A stretch of DNA of 64,000 nucleotides from Salinicola endophyticus (GTDB lineage Bacteria > Pseudomonadota > Gammaproteobacteria > Pseudomonadales > Halomonadaceae). The position numbers were made by a program, and so were the translations under genes. The stretch covers positions 2,976,001 to 3,040,000 of the forward strand of contig NZ_CP159578.1 of the NCBI RefSeq assembly GCF_040536835.1. Reading direction: 5' to 3'. Positions 7,663 to 15,927 of this stretch are shown here, in pieces (position 1 is the first letter of the stretch; each line of letters opens with the position of its first letter). The notes beneath the pieces are model-generated. The model was given only the letters and a program-made list of their open reading frames with translations. It ran no database searches and was not told where the DNA came from.

Positions 7663-7914
7663 TCAGCGGCGTCCGAGTAGGATACCCAGGAACACCCCGA
7701 CGCCACCGGCGATCGCCAGCGCGCTGATCGGATTCTTGACCGTCGCCTCGCGCACGCTGTCGAGCTTCTCGCCGTAGTTGGCCTGCAGCTTGCCCGCAGC
7801 GTGGCGCGCACGGCCCTCGTCGCGCAGCTCTTCGTCCTCGGTGAACCGGCCCACGGCTTCCTGCGCCTGGCCCTTGAGGGACTCCGTGCGTCCTTTCATC
7901 TGCTCTTCGTACAT
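7663..7914 (-). CDS. CsbD/DUF883-type stress-associated membrane protein
   Basis: An 83-residue protein. The N-terminal part is hydrophilic and helical (ESLKGQAQEAVGRFTEDEELRDEGRARHAAGKLQ), resembling CsbD-like sequences. The C-terminus is a hydrophobic segment, GGVGVFLGILL, ending in GRR, as in ElaB/YqjD (DUF883) proteins that anchor to the inner membrane and bind ribosomes in stationary phase. The start at 7914 has AGGAGG five bases upstream. A related C-terminal anchor (GLLLGRR) occurs in the protein at 31590-31913. Function by homology only. Confidence 0.8.
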   Translation of the reverse strand: MYEEQMKGRTESLKGQAQEAVGRFTEDEELRDEGRARHAAGKLQANYGEKLDSVREATVKNPISALAIAGGVGVFLGILLGRR

Positions 7915-8042
7915 GCGACCTCCTTGATCGTATAGGGCGCTGGGCGGGTTGCCGCCCAGACAGCTTCTTGAGCGTAGTTCGCTCATACAGGTCACACAAA
8001 GGTCATACCGCTCTCACTCTCGCCGAAAGGCCATCGTGGTGA

Positions 8043-8078
8043 TTGCCGCCTCGACCTTATGTCGATATTCTTGGATAT
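8043..8078 (+). promoter_or_regulatory. arsR promoter with operator touching the start codon
   Basis: TTGCCG (8043-8048), a 17-bp spacer and TATTCT (8066-8071) form a candidate promoter. The near-palindrome ATATTCTTGGATAT (8065-8078) overlaps the -10 box and ends one base before the arsR ATG. This suits an autorepressing ArsR site and would place the transcription start at or next to the ATG. Confidence 0.45.
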
Positions 8079-8444
8079 ATGGACACTAATGACGCTCTCG
8101 ACGCCTTCGCCGCGCTGTCGCAGCCAACCCGGTTGGCGGCCTTTCGCCTGCTGACCCGGCACGAACCCGACGGCCTCGCCGCCGGCGAGGTGGCGCGCCA
8201 CCTCGACGTGCCGCACAACACGATGTCGGCGCATCTGGCGGTGCTCAGCCGCGCCGGCCTGATTCATGCCCAGCGTCAGAGCCGCTCGATGATCTACCGC
8301 GCCGACCTCGCCGCCGTCGGCGCCCTGGCCGCGTTCCTGGTCAGCGACTGCTGCCAAGGCAGCCCCGAGGTCTGCGCGCCACTGGATAGCCTGCTCGGCG
8401 GCTGTGCCAGCGCCGCAGCCAGCCCATCGACCGATCCGTCATGA
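8079..8444 (+). CDS. arsR: ArsR-family arsenite-responsive repressor
   Basis: A 121-residue winged-helix repressor. The HTH segment LAAGEVARHLDVPHNTMSAHLAVLSRAGLI spans about residues 40-70. The C-terminal cysteine cluster SDCCQGSPEVCA (about residues 89-100) resembles the As(III) site of the ArsR type that binds metal with three C-terminal cysteines instead of the ELCVCDL motif. It heads arsR-arsC-arsH-arsB, and its TGA overlaps the arsC ATG. No ribosome-binding site precedes the ATG, so a leaderless message is possible. Confidence 0.92.
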   Translation: MDTNDALDAFAALSQPTRLAAFRLLTRHEPDGLAAGEVARHLDVPHNTMSAHLAVLSRAGLIHAQRQSRSMIYRADLAAVGALAAFLVSDCCQGSPEVCAPLDSLLGGCASAAASPSTDPS

Positions 8445-8884
8445 GAGACACCATGAACCCCGTGATCTATCACAATCCCGACTGCGGTACCTCGCGTAAC
8501 GCCCTGGCGATGATCGAAGCCTCAGGGGAGACGCCCCAGGTGATCCACTATCTCGAGACCCCACCGGATCGCGCCCAACTGGTGGCCCTGTTGGCAGCCA
8601 CGGGGCTGTCGCCGCGCGAGCTGCTGCGACGCAAGGGCACCCCCTACGACACACTCGGCCTGGACGACCCGACCCTCGACGACGAAACACTGATCACGAC
8701 GATGCTCGCCCATCCCATTCTGATCAACCGCCCGGTCGTGGTCACCGCCAAGGGCGCTGCGCTGTGCCGTCCCTCGGAGGTCGTGCTGTCGCTGCTGGAT
8801 CATCCGATCGCCACCTTCACCAAGGAAGATGGCGAGGTCGTGCACTCGACACCGAAGTCCAGCCATCCGCCCGCCGCTGAGTAG
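8441..8884 (+). CDS. arsC: Arsenate reductase, glutaredoxin-coupled type
   Basis: A 147-residue ArsC that reduces arsenate to arsenite with glutathione/glutaredoxin. The catalytic cysteine is in [11 protein letters not shown] (about residue 15) and the oxyanion arginines lie in the [10 protein letters not shown] and LINRPVVV segments. An ATG at 8441 overlaps the arsR stop; a second ATG at 8453 ([12 protein letters not shown]) fits the family N-terminus better and may be the real start. The C-terminal 15 residues extend beyond the core. Confidence 0.93.
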   Translation: MRDTMNPVIYHNPDCGTSRNALAMIEASGETPQVIHYLETPPDRAQLVALLAATGLSPRELLRRKGTPYDTLGLDDPTLDDETLITTMLAHPILINRPVVVTAKGAALCRPSEVVLSLLDHPIATFTKEDGEVVHSTPKSSHPPAAE

Positions 8885-8889
8885 CCGCC

Positions 8890-9612
8890 ATGCCTGCGTC
8901 ATTCGACACCCTGCCCCAGCTCGATCCCGCCGCCTTCGCACCCATCGATGGCGAGGCCCTGGCGGGAGAGGCGGGGCCCCATCATCCGCCGCGCATCCTG
9001 GTGCTCTATGGCTCGCTGCGCGAGCGCGCTTATTCGCGCCTGGTGGCCGAAGAAGCGGGCCGGCTGCTGCAAGCCTTCGGCTGCGAGGTGGCCACCTTCG
9101 ACCCGCGCGACCTGCCGCTGCCGGATGCCGCGGCGCCGGAGCACCCGCGGGTCGCGGCGCTACGCGAGCTGGCCACCTGGGCCGAAGGCATGGTGTGGGT
9201 GAGCCCGGAACGCCACGGCGCCATGACCGCGGTGATGAAGGCACAGATCGACTGGCTGCCGCTGTCGCTGGGCGGCATCCGCCCCACCCAGGGCAAGACA
9301 TTGGCGGTCATGCAGGTCTGCGGCGGTAGCCAGAGCTTCAACGCGGTCAATCAGATGCGTATTCTTGGCCGCTGGATGCGCATGCTGACCATCCCCAACC
9401 AGTCATCGGTGCCCAAGGCGTTCAACGAGTTCGATGACGCTGGCCGCATGCGCGCCTCGCCCTACTACCAGCGCATCGTCGACGTCTGCGAGGAGCTGGT
9501 GAAGTTCACCTGGCTGACCCGCGGGCGTGCGGCCTATCTGACCGACCGCTACTCGGAGCGCGTGGAGAGCGCCGCCCAGCTCTCCGCCCGGGTCAATCAG
9601 CGCGATCTGTGA
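8890..9612 (+). CDS. arsH: ArsH NADPH-dependent FMN reductase / organoarsenical oxidase
   Basis: A 240-residue flavodoxin-fold protein. Family marks are the FMN phosphate loop [13 protein letters not shown] (about residues 39-51), [20 protein letters not shown] and [23 protein letters not shown]. ArsH oxidises trivalent methyl- or aryl-arsenicals and confers resistance to them. It begins five bases after arsC and is followed by arsB, so it belongs to the same operon. Confidence 0.93.
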   Translation: MPASFDTLPQLDPAAFAPIDGEALAGEAGPHHPPRILVLYGSLRERAYSRLVAEEAGRLLQAFGCEVATFDPRDLPLPDAAAPEHPRVAALRELATWAEGMVWVSPERHGAMTAVMKAQIDWLPLSLGGIRPTQGKTLAVMQVCGGSQSFNAVNQMRILGRWMRMLTIPNQSSVPKAFNEFDDAGRMRASPYYQRIVDVCEELVKFTWLTRGRAAYLTDRYSERVESAAQLSARVNQRDL

Positions 9613-9699
9613 TCGCATTCCCTAATCGATTATCGGGTGCCCGTGCCGGGCGGTGTCTCGCGGCGCCCGGCTCCCGCCCCCTTCGTGGAGAGTCTTGGC

Positions 9700-11007
9700 A
9701 TGCTGGCGCTGGCCATCTTCGTCGTCACCCTGATCCTGGTGATCTGGCAACCCCGCGGCCTGGGTATCGGCTGGAGCGCCGTCGGCGGCGCCGTGCTCGC
9801 GCTGGCGACCGGTGTCGTCCAGCCAGGCGATATCGGCACGGTCTGGGATATCGTCTGGGACGCTACCTTTACCTTCGTCGGCCTGATCGTCATCTCGCTG
9901 ATCCTCGACGAGGCCGGTTTCTTCGCCTGGGCGGCGCTGCACGTGGCACGCTGGGGCAATGGCCGCGGCCACTGGCTGTTCCCGCTGGTGGTGGTGCTCG
10001 GCGCGGTGATCTCGGCGTTCTTCGCCAACGACGGTGCGGCGCTGCTGCTGACACCGATCGTGCTGGCGATTCTGCTGCGCCTGGAGTTCTCGCCCCAGGC
10101 GGCACTGGCGTTCATCATCGCCACCGGCTTCGTCGCCGACTCCACCAGCCTGCCGCTGGTGATCTCCAACTTGGTCAACATCGTCAGCGCCAACTTCTTC
10201 GGCATCTCGTTCTCGCGCTACGCCGTTGTCATGCTGCCGGTCAATCTGGTCTCGCTGCTGGCGACCCTGGCAGTGCTGTGGCTCACCTTCGGTCGCCGGG
10301 TGCCCAAGCGCTACGCGCTGGAGAAGCTGGACCCACCACACACCGCGATCCGTGATCCGCTGGTGTTCCGCGCCGCCTTTCCGCTGCTGATCACGCTGCT
10401 GGTGGCCTACTTCGTCACCGCCGCCTGGCACGTGCCGGTGGCCTTCGTCACCGGCGCGGCGGCGCTGTCGCTGATCGTCATCGCCGGGCGCTGGTGGCAG
10501 GCAGGCCGCGGCGCGGTGGTCTCGGTCGGCCACGCCCTGCGCCACGCGCCGTGGCAGATCGTGTGGTTTTCGGTGGGCATGTATCTGGTGGTCTACGGTC
10601 TCGGCCACGCCGGGCTCACGCCGCTGGCCGCCGGCGTGCTCGAGTGGCTGGGCCAGCACGGCCCGCTGGTGGCCACCGTCGGCACCGGCTTCTTCAGCGC
10701 CCTGCTCGCCTCGGTAATGAACAACCTGCCTTCGACCCTGGTCGGGGCGCTGGCGATCCACCAGGCCGACGTGCCGGCGGTGACCCGCGAGCTGATGATC
10801 TATGCCAATGTGATCGGCAACGACCTGGGGCCCAAGTTCACCCCGATCGGCAGCCTGGCGACCCTGCTGTGGCTGCACGTGCTGGCCAAGAAGGGCTATC
10901 GCATCGGCTGGGGTCGCTACATGAAGATCGGGCTGCTGATCACACCGCCGGTACTGCTGGCCACGTTGGTCGCGCTGGCGCTGTGGCTACCGCTGATCGC
11001 CCCCTGA
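9700..11007 (+). CDS. arsB: Arsenite efflux membrane protein ArsB
   Basis: A 435-residue inner-membrane carrier with about 12 hydrophobic segments, which extrudes arsenite. Family signatures are WDIVWDATFTFVGLIVISLILDEAGFF, FFANDGAALLLTPI and a conserved ANVIGNDLGPKFTPIGSLATLLWL near the C-terminus. The ATG at 9700 has GTGGAG seven bases upstream; longer versions lack family similarity. It is the last gene of the arsenic operon, and a repeat element starts at the base after its stop. Confidence 0.93.
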   Translation: MLALAIFVVTLILVIWQPRGLGIGWSAVGGAVLALATGVVQPGDIGTVWDIVWDATFTFVGLIVISLILDEAGFFAWAALHVARWGNGRGHWLFPLVVVLGAVISAFFANDGAALLLTPIVLAILLRLEFSPQAALAFIIATGFVADSTSLPLVISNLVNIVSANFFGISFSRYAVVMLPVNLVSLLATLAVLWLTFGRRVPKRYALEKLDPPHTAIRDPLVFRAAFPLLITLLVAYFVTAAWHVPVAFVTGAAALSLIVIAGRWWQAGRGAVVSVGHALRHAPWQIVWFSVGMYLVVYGLGHAGLTPLAAGVLEWLGQHGPLVATVGTGFFSALLASVMNNLPSTLVGALAIHQADVPAVTRELMIYANVIGNDLGPKFTPIGSLATLLWLHVLAKKGYRIGWGRYMKIGLLITPPVLLATLVALALWLPLIAP

Positions 11008-11218
11008 GAGGGTGTTTACAAATTCGACGAGCGAAGGCAAGACAAGGCGAAATCGGCCGAAAAAAGGACCGGGCTGGCGTTCCAGTTTACTTGGAGTAAA
11101 TGAGTATATGACTCGCTCCGCTCGCCCTTCGGGCCGTCCTACGGACGTTCTGAACGTTGTTCAGTGAGGTGGATTTCAACGCCGTATTGCCGAGCGCAGG
11201 CATTTTGTAAACACCCTC
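11008..11218. repeat. MITE-like repeat element with 15-bp terminal inverted repeats
   Basis: A 211-bp noncoding segment is bounded by GAGGGTGTTTACAAA (11008-11022) and its exact complement TTTGTAAACACCCTC (11204-11218). Inside are short palindromes such as CTGAAC-GTT-GTTCAG. It contains no transposase frame. An internally deleted relative lies at 28816-28893. It starts directly after the arsB stop and could act as its 3' structure. Together with the following 155 bp it accounts for the gap 11008-11373. Confidence 0.7.
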
Positions 11219-11373
11219 TGAGCGAAGTGAGGCTTACTGCCGTGGCCACACGCACGTAGCGAACACCGCCGCCGCAAATGGCCAGGCGATGCTACCGAAC
11301 GGGCGTAGACTGCTGACTGTCAGCGCGCCTCGGCCCCGGGCGCGCACCTGGAAGAGATGCCTGGAGGAGCCCC

Positions 11374-12390
11374 ATGCCATTGCCCGCCGTACTGCGCCTG
11401 ATTTTTCTCTCCTCGTTATGGGGTGCCAGCTTTCTGTTCATGCGCATTGCCACGCCGGCGCTGGGGGTCTTTCCCACCGCCTTCTTTCGCGTCTTCTTCG
11501 GTGCTCTCGGCCTGATCGCGGTACTACTGGTATGGCGCGTGCGCTGGCGCTTCGACGGCAAGTTCGTCACCACCCTGGTGATCGGCATGATCAACTCGGG
11601 GCTGCCGTTTGCGCTTTTCTGCGTCGCCGCGCGCTTCATCCCGGCGGGCTACTCGGCGCTGCTCAACGCCTCCACGCCGCTGATGGGTGTACTCATCGGC
11701 GCCGCCTGCTTTTCCGAGCGGCTGACCCGCGAGCGCTTGGGCGGCGTGGTGGTCGGCATGATGGGGGTGGCGGTACTGGTGGTCAGCGGGCCGGTGGCGC
11801 TGAGCAGCGGTCTGATGATCGGCGCCCTGGCCTGCCTTGGGGCGGCGGCCTGCTACGGCATCAGCGGCTTTCTGGTGGGGCGCTGGATCGCCCAGCGTGG
11901 CGGCCTCGACTCACGTCTGATCGCGCTCGGCTCGCAGCTCGGCGCGACGCTGCTACTGGCGCCGTTGATGCTGGGCCAGGTGACGCTGCAGCCCACGGCG
12001 GGAGAGTGGCACGATGTCCACGTCTGGCTGGCGCTGCTGGCACTGGGGCTGGCCTGCACGTCGCTGGCCTATCTGCTCTACTTCCGTCTGGTCGAGGAGC
12101 TGGGCCCGATCAAACCGCTGACGGTGACGCTACTGGTGCCGCTGTTCGGCGTGCTGTGGGGCGCGCTGTTTCTCGACGAGCAGGTGACCTGGGCCCACGC
12201 CGCCGGCGGCGCGCTGATCGCGCTGGCGCTGTGGCTGATTCTATTCAAGCGCCCAGCAGGCCGGGGAGAGACCCTGGAGCAGCCGTCAGCAGGCAAACCA
12301 GCGACGACGGGCACGACAGCAGGGGCGACAGCGGCCACGGCAGTGGCTCAGGGCGAGGCGGCATCCGTGCGCAGCGAGCGACGCACGTAG
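11374..12390 (+). CDS. EamA-family (DMT) transporter
   Basis: A 338-residue inner-membrane protein with ten hydrophobic segments in two EamA repeats (about residues 5-140 and 150-292). The opening LIFLSSLWGASFLFMRIATP is typical of the RhaT/EamA drug/metabolite exporters. The last 45 residues are a soluble alanine/threonine-rich tail. GGAG precedes the ATG. The 3' end overlaps the convergent rsmJ by 43 bp, so the tail is partly encoded opposite rsmJ. Substrate unknown. Confidence 0.9.
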   Translation: MPLPAVLRLIFLSSLWGASFLFMRIATPALGVFPTAFFRVFFGALGLIAVLLVWRVRWRFDGKFVTTLVIGMINSGLPFALFCVAARFIPAGYSALLNASTPLMGVLIGAACFSERLTRERLGGVVVGMMGVAVLVVSGPVALSSGLMIGALACLGAAACYGISGFLVGRWIAQRGGLDSRLIALGSQLGATLLLAPLMLGQVTLQPTAGEWHDVHVWLALLALGLACTSLAYLLYFRLVEELGPIKPLTVTLLVPLFGVLWGALFLDEQVTWAHAAGGALIALALWLILFKRPAGRGETLEQPSAGKPATTGTTAGATAATAVAQGEAASVRSERRT

Positions 12391-13154
12391 AGATCGTAGC
12401 GGCTGGTCTTGCCCTCGATCACGTGCTGAGGCGCCGGGCCAGCGATGGGCGGCGCCTTGCGCGGGCGCTTGACCACCACCCGGTGGGTGGCGAGATCCAA
12501 CGCCGCTGCCAGCAGCTGCGGGGCGTCGTCATCGGCGCCAGCCAGCTCGCGGAACAGCCGCATCTCTCTCTTGACCAGCGCGGACTTCTCCCGATGGGGG
12601 AACATCGGGTCGAGATGGATCACCTGCGGCGCGTGCGGCCAGTCGGCGATGGCATCCGCCAGCGCCGTGGTGCCATCGGCATGGCGCAGCGCCAGTCGTG
12701 CCGCGATCTCGCCGAGTTCGTCGGCAACCGCCAGCCGCGCGAGGGCGTCGTCGAGCAGCGCATGGATCGCGGCCACGCGCTCGACCATCAGCACCTGGGC
12801 GCCCAGCGAGGCGAGCACGAAGGCGTCACGCCCGAGTCCGGCGGTGGCATCCACCACCTGGGGTAGCACGCCCTTGCCGAAGCCGCACGCCTTGGCCACC
12901 AGCTGGCCGCGGCCGCCGCCGAAGCGGCGCCGATGGTCGGCAGCGCCGCTGACGAAGTCCGCACGCACAGGGTGGCCGTAGAGCGCCGGATCACCGGCGA
13001 TCTCCAGCCCCGCCGGGCCCTGGCGCAGGGCCAGACCCTCGGCTGGCGGCTCGGCGCGCCACGTCAGCCCATAGCGAGCCGCCAGCGGGCGCAGCGGCTC
13101 GCCTACCACGACCACCGCCTCATCCACCGGCAGAGCGCCGCTCAGGTCGCCCAT
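12348..13154 (-). CDS. rsmJ: 16S rRNA (guanine-N2-)-methyltransferase RsmJ
   Basis: A 268-residue SAM-dependent methyltransferase that modifies G1516 of 16S rRNA. Motif I is VVDATAGLGRDAFVLASLG (about residues 98-116). The catalytic-type motif HLDPMFPHREKSALVK lies near residue 190. The ATG at 13154 overlaps the end of uppP by 13 bp; the frame is open far upstream but that part is antisense to uppP. Organised with uppP on the same strand, with likely translational coupling. Confidence 0.92.
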   Translation of the reverse strand: MGDLSGALPVDEAVVVVGEPLRPLAARYGLTWRAEPPAEGLALRQGPAGLEIAGDPALYGHPVRADFVSGAADHRRRFGGGRGQLVAKACGFGKGVLPQVVDATAGLGRDAFVLASLGAQVLMVERVAAIHALLDDALARLAVADELGEIAARLALRHADGTTALADAIADWPHAPQVIHLDPMFPHREKSALVKREMRLFRELAGADDDAPQLLAAALDLATHRVVVKRPRKAPPIAGPAPQHVIEGKTSRYDLYVRRSLRTDAASP

Positions 13155-13939
13155 ACGAACAGCACCACGCCGAGTAGCAGACGGTAGATCACGAACGGCA
13201 GCATGCCGATGCGGTCGAGCGCAGCCAGGAACAGCTTGATGCAGAGCCAGGCGGCGACGAAGGAGAAGCCCACGCCAAGGGCGATCTCGTGCCACTGGGT
13301 GGCGGTACCCGACTGCGCCAGCTCGACCCCCTTGAGGGTACCGGCGGCCAGGATCAGCGGAATCGAGAGCAGAAACGAGAAGCGTGCCGCCGCCTGCCGG
13401 GTGAAGCCGAGCATGAGCGCGGCGGTCATGGTGATGCCCGAGCGTGAGGTGCCGGGAATCAGCGCCGCCGCCTGGGCCAGGCCGATCAGCAGCGCGCGCT
13501 TTAAGGTCATCGCGCCCAGCGGCTCGACCCGGCTGCCGCGAGCGTCGGCGATGCCCAGCAGCACGCCGAAGACGATCGTGGTGGTGGCGATCACCAGCAC
13601 CGAGCGCCCGGCGGATTCGACCCAGTCGTCGACCAGCAGGCCGAACACCACTGCCGGGAGCGTGGCGACGATGATCGCCCAGCCCAGTCGGCTCTCGGGG
13701 CTCGGCCCACGCGCGCCGAACTGCCCGAACCAGGCGCAAAGAATCTTGATCACCTCGTGGCGGAAGGCCACCAGCACCGCGCCCAGCGAGCCGATGTGCA
13801 CGGCGACATCGAATGCCAGCCCCTGATCCGGCCAGCCGAGCAACTGCGACGGCAGGATCAGATGGGCAGAGGAAGAGATCGGAAGGAATTCGGTCAGGCC
13901 CTGGATCAGCGCCAGCGCCGCGAGATGCAACACGTCCAT
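13142..13939 (-). CDS. uppP: Undecaprenyl-diphosphatase UppP (BacA)
   Basis: A 265-residue integral membrane phosphatase that recycles undecaprenyl pyrophosphate for peptidoglycan and O-antigen synthesis. The two signatures are present: GLTEFLPISSSAHL near residue 14 and PGTSRSG near residue 160. It has about eight hydrophobic segments. The start at 13939 (MDVLHLAALAL) fits the family. It is followed directly by rsmJ. The 192 bp between this gene and tsaB contains a CAGACAG/CTGTCTG hairpin at 14074-14096. Confidence 0.94.
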   Translation of the reverse strand: MDVLHLAALALIQGLTEFLPISSSAHLILPSQLLGWPDQGLAFDVAVHIGSLGAVLVAFRHEVIKILCAWFGQFGARGPSPESRLGWAIIVATLPAVVFGLLVDDWVESAGRSVLVIATTTIVFGVLLGIADARGSRVEPLGAMTLKRALLIGLAQAAALIPGTSRSGITMTAALMLGFTRQAAARFSFLLSIPLILAAGTLKGVELAQSGTATQWHEIALGVGFSFVAAWLCIKLFLAALDRIGMLPFVIYRLLLGVVLFVWAT

Positions 13940-14131
13940 GATGAAGCGTTTCCTTGCAGAGGGGGCCAGCCGCCCCGGGATAAGCGTGGAATGGCCACTG
14001 CCGCCGCGAGTCACACTGCCCTGCCGGACTCAGCCCTTCCTGGGCTGCCTATCGCGAGTCGCGGAGCTTGGTCCAGACAGCGTTCAGGACTGTCTGACAA
14101 GCGGGCGAGCGCCGTCCTTTCTAAACCATAC

Positions 14132-14821
14132 CTAAGCCTTGCGCCATGCCACCTCATTGCGCAGATAGACCGGCGTCACCGCATGCGGCGGTGCGCCACG
14201 CTCGCCGCGCGCCCAAGCGGCGGCGGCGAGACGCGCAATGTCTTCGGCCGCCGGCAGCTCGTCAGGCAGAGTCTGGGGCAGCACGGCCTGTATCTCCACC
14301 GGCATGCGTGCCAGCAGTTGCCAGCCGCTACCGATGCCCAGCCATTCGCGATCACCGCTCTCCGCCGGCAACCGCAGCCGCTCGGGGGCGATCACGCGCT
14401 CCTCGAGGCAGGGCGTCAGCTCGCCGTCGGCACAGCGATAGGCGCCAACGTAGATCTCGTCCATGCGCGCATCCAGCGCCGCGATCACATGGCGCGCATG
14501 CCACTTGCGGTGTGCCGCCAGCGCCAGCGCCTCGAGGGTGGAGACCCCCATCAGCGGCAGCTCGGCGCCGTAGGCAAGACCCTGGGCGATACCCGCAGCG
14601 ATGCGCAGCCCGGTGAACGAACCGGGACCATGACCATAGGCAATGGCATCCAGCGCGGTGAGAGCGAGATCCGCCTCGGCGAGGAGTTCGTCGACCATCG
14701 GCAGCAGCCGGCGGGTATGTTCGCGCGGGGCGATTTCAAAACGATGAATCAGGTCGTCGTCCCGCCAGAGCGCGCAGGAGCAGGCGGTCGAGGAGGCGTC
14801 TAGGGCCAGCAGCGTCGACAT
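14132..14821 (-). CDS. tsaB: tRNA threonylcarbamoyladenosine biosynthesis protein TsaB
   Basis: A 229-residue protein of the ASKHA fold. It partners TsaD and TsaE in making the t6A37 modification of ANN-decoding tRNAs. The N-terminus MSTLLALDASSTACSCAL and the segment GHGPGSFTGLRIAAGIAQGLAYG are family signatures; like other TsaB proteins it lacks the metal-binding histidines of TsaD. It lies upstream of uppP on the same strand and downstream of adk. Confidence 0.93.
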   Translation of the reverse strand: MSTLLALDASSTACSCALWRDDDLIHRFEIAPREHTRRLLPMVDELLAEADLALTALDAIAYGHGPGSFTGLRIAAGIAQGLAYGAELPLMGVSTLEALALAAHRKWHARHVIAALDARMDEIYVGAYRCADGELTPCLEERVIAPERLRLPAESGDREWLGIGSGWQLLARMPVEIQAVLPQTLPDELPAAEDIARLAAAAWARGERGAPPHAVTPVYLRNEVAWRKA

Positions 14822-14917
14822 CGGTTTCCCGGGGTGACTACAAAAGGAGGGGCGAGTATAGCGTGTGACAGGCGTGGCGACGACCGCCCCGCCGACTGGC
14901 GGGACGGTCGCACGGTC

Positions 14918-15574
14918 TCAGCCCTCGAGGGCGGAGAGCACGCGGGAGCGGATATCGTCGACGCTGCCGACACCGGCGATACGGTGGTAGGCCGGCGCCG
15001 CTTCGGGGTCTTCGGCGGCCCACTCCTGGTAGTAGCCGACCAGCGGCGCGGTCTGATCGTGATAGACCGAGAGACGATGACGCACGGTCTTCTCGGTATC
15101 GTCGTCACGCTGGATCAGCGGCTCGCCGGTGACGTCGTCCTTGCCCGGCTCGCGCGGCGGCTTGTACTCGAGGTGGTAGACACGCCCGGAATCCGGGTGG
15201 ACGCGGCGACCGGCCAGACGCTTGACGATCTCTTCGTCGTCGACCGCGATCTCGACCACGTGGTCCAGCTTGATGCCGGCATCCTTCATGGCGTCGGCCT
15301 GCGGCAGGGTGCGCGGAAAACCGTCGAACAGGAAGCCGTTGGCGCAATCCGGCTGCGCGATGCGCTCCTTGACCAGGGCGATGATCAGATCGTCCGACAC
15401 CAGCGAGCCGCTGTTCATGGTCTCCTTGACCTTGATCCCCAGTTCGCTGCCTTCCTTGACGGCGGCACGCAGCATATCGCCGGTGGAAATCTGCGGGATA
15501 TGGAAGTGCTCGCAGATGAACTGAGCTTGGGTGCCCTTGCCAGCGCCAGGGGCGCCCAAGAGGATCAAACGCAT
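14918..15574 (-). CDS. adk: Adenylate kinase
   Basis: A 218-residue kinase interconverting ATP + AMP and 2 ADP. It shows the P-loop [10 protein letters not shown] (residues 7-16), the AMP-binding region [11 protein letters not shown] and [12 protein letters not shown], and a long-form LID (about residues 122-160, [13 protein letters not shown]) without zinc cysteines. The ATG at 15574 has GAAGGAG upstream. Monocistronic by spacing; its promoter must lie in the 353-bp gap to aceF. Confidence 0.96.
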   Translation of the reverse strand: MRLILLGAPGAGKGTQAQFICEHFHIPQISTGDMLRAAVKEGSELGIKVKETMNSGSLVSDDLIIALVKERIAQPDCANGFLFDGFPRTLPQADAMKDAGIKLDHVVEIAVDDEEIVKRLAGRRVHPDSGRVYHLEYKPPREPGKDDVTGEPLIQRDDDTEKTVRHRLSVYHDQTAPLVGYYQEWAAEDPEAAPAYHRIAGVGSVDDIRSRVLSALEG

Positions 15575-15747
15575 CGATACAGCTCCTTCGTGAATGGCAT
15601 CGTTCTTATGTGACCTCACGGCCGCCCGAGGCGACGCCGGTAACATCGTCAGTGGCACATGACGATACCTTTCGCCACTCGGGCGCACAAGGCTCGGTTG
15701 GGCGCAGAGCGGGCCCGAGGTGAGAAATCGTGGGGGATAGGGGCGTG

Positions 15748-15886
15748 AAAGCGCCGATGGCGCTCTGTAAAACCGCCACAAAAAATGCCGATGGCTACTT
15801 ACAGAACGCCGATGACCATTTACAAAAAACGCTGATGGCTCTTCATGAAAAACGCCGATGGCTCTTCACAAAAAACGCCGATGGCT
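15748..15886 (-). repeat. Tandem array of duplicated terminator 3' halves downstream of aceF
   Basis: Read on the minus strand, the 3' arm and U-tract of the aceF terminator (AGCCATCGGCGTTTTTTGTG) recurs as units of 21-23 nt: three near-identical copies (about 15818-15886), a diverged GGTCATCGGCGTT copy, then an AGCCATCGGCATTTTTT copy. The array ends in a self-complementary AGCGCC-ATC-GGCGCT at about 15750. Units differ by a few substitutions. The remaining part of the 15575-15927 gap shows no gene. Confidence 0.7.
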
Positions 15887-15905
15887 CCCGCAGAAGCCAT
15901 CGGCG
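15870..15905 (-). terminator. aceF: Rho-independent terminator of aceF
   Basis: On the minus strand CGCCGATGGCT (complement of 15895-15905) pairs with AGCCATCGGCG (complement of 15876-15886), an 11-bp stem with an 8-nt loop, followed by six U residues (A tract 15870-15875). It lies 23 bp after the aceF stop. Confidence 0.85.
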
Positions 15906-15927
15906 CTGGTACTGCCGAACCGCGCGC

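Noticed and set aside
9622..10878. Minus-strand frame opposite arsB
   Set aside because: The Gln/Arg/His-rich translation is typical of a shadow; arsB is certain.
13155..13739. Upstream extension of the rsmJ frame
   Set aside because: It lies antisense or out of frame within uppP and carries no methyltransferase similarity; rsmJ starts at 13154.
15748..15886. CRISPR array
   Set aside because: Units are adjacent 21-23 nt copies of a terminator arm with no unique spacers and no cas genes.
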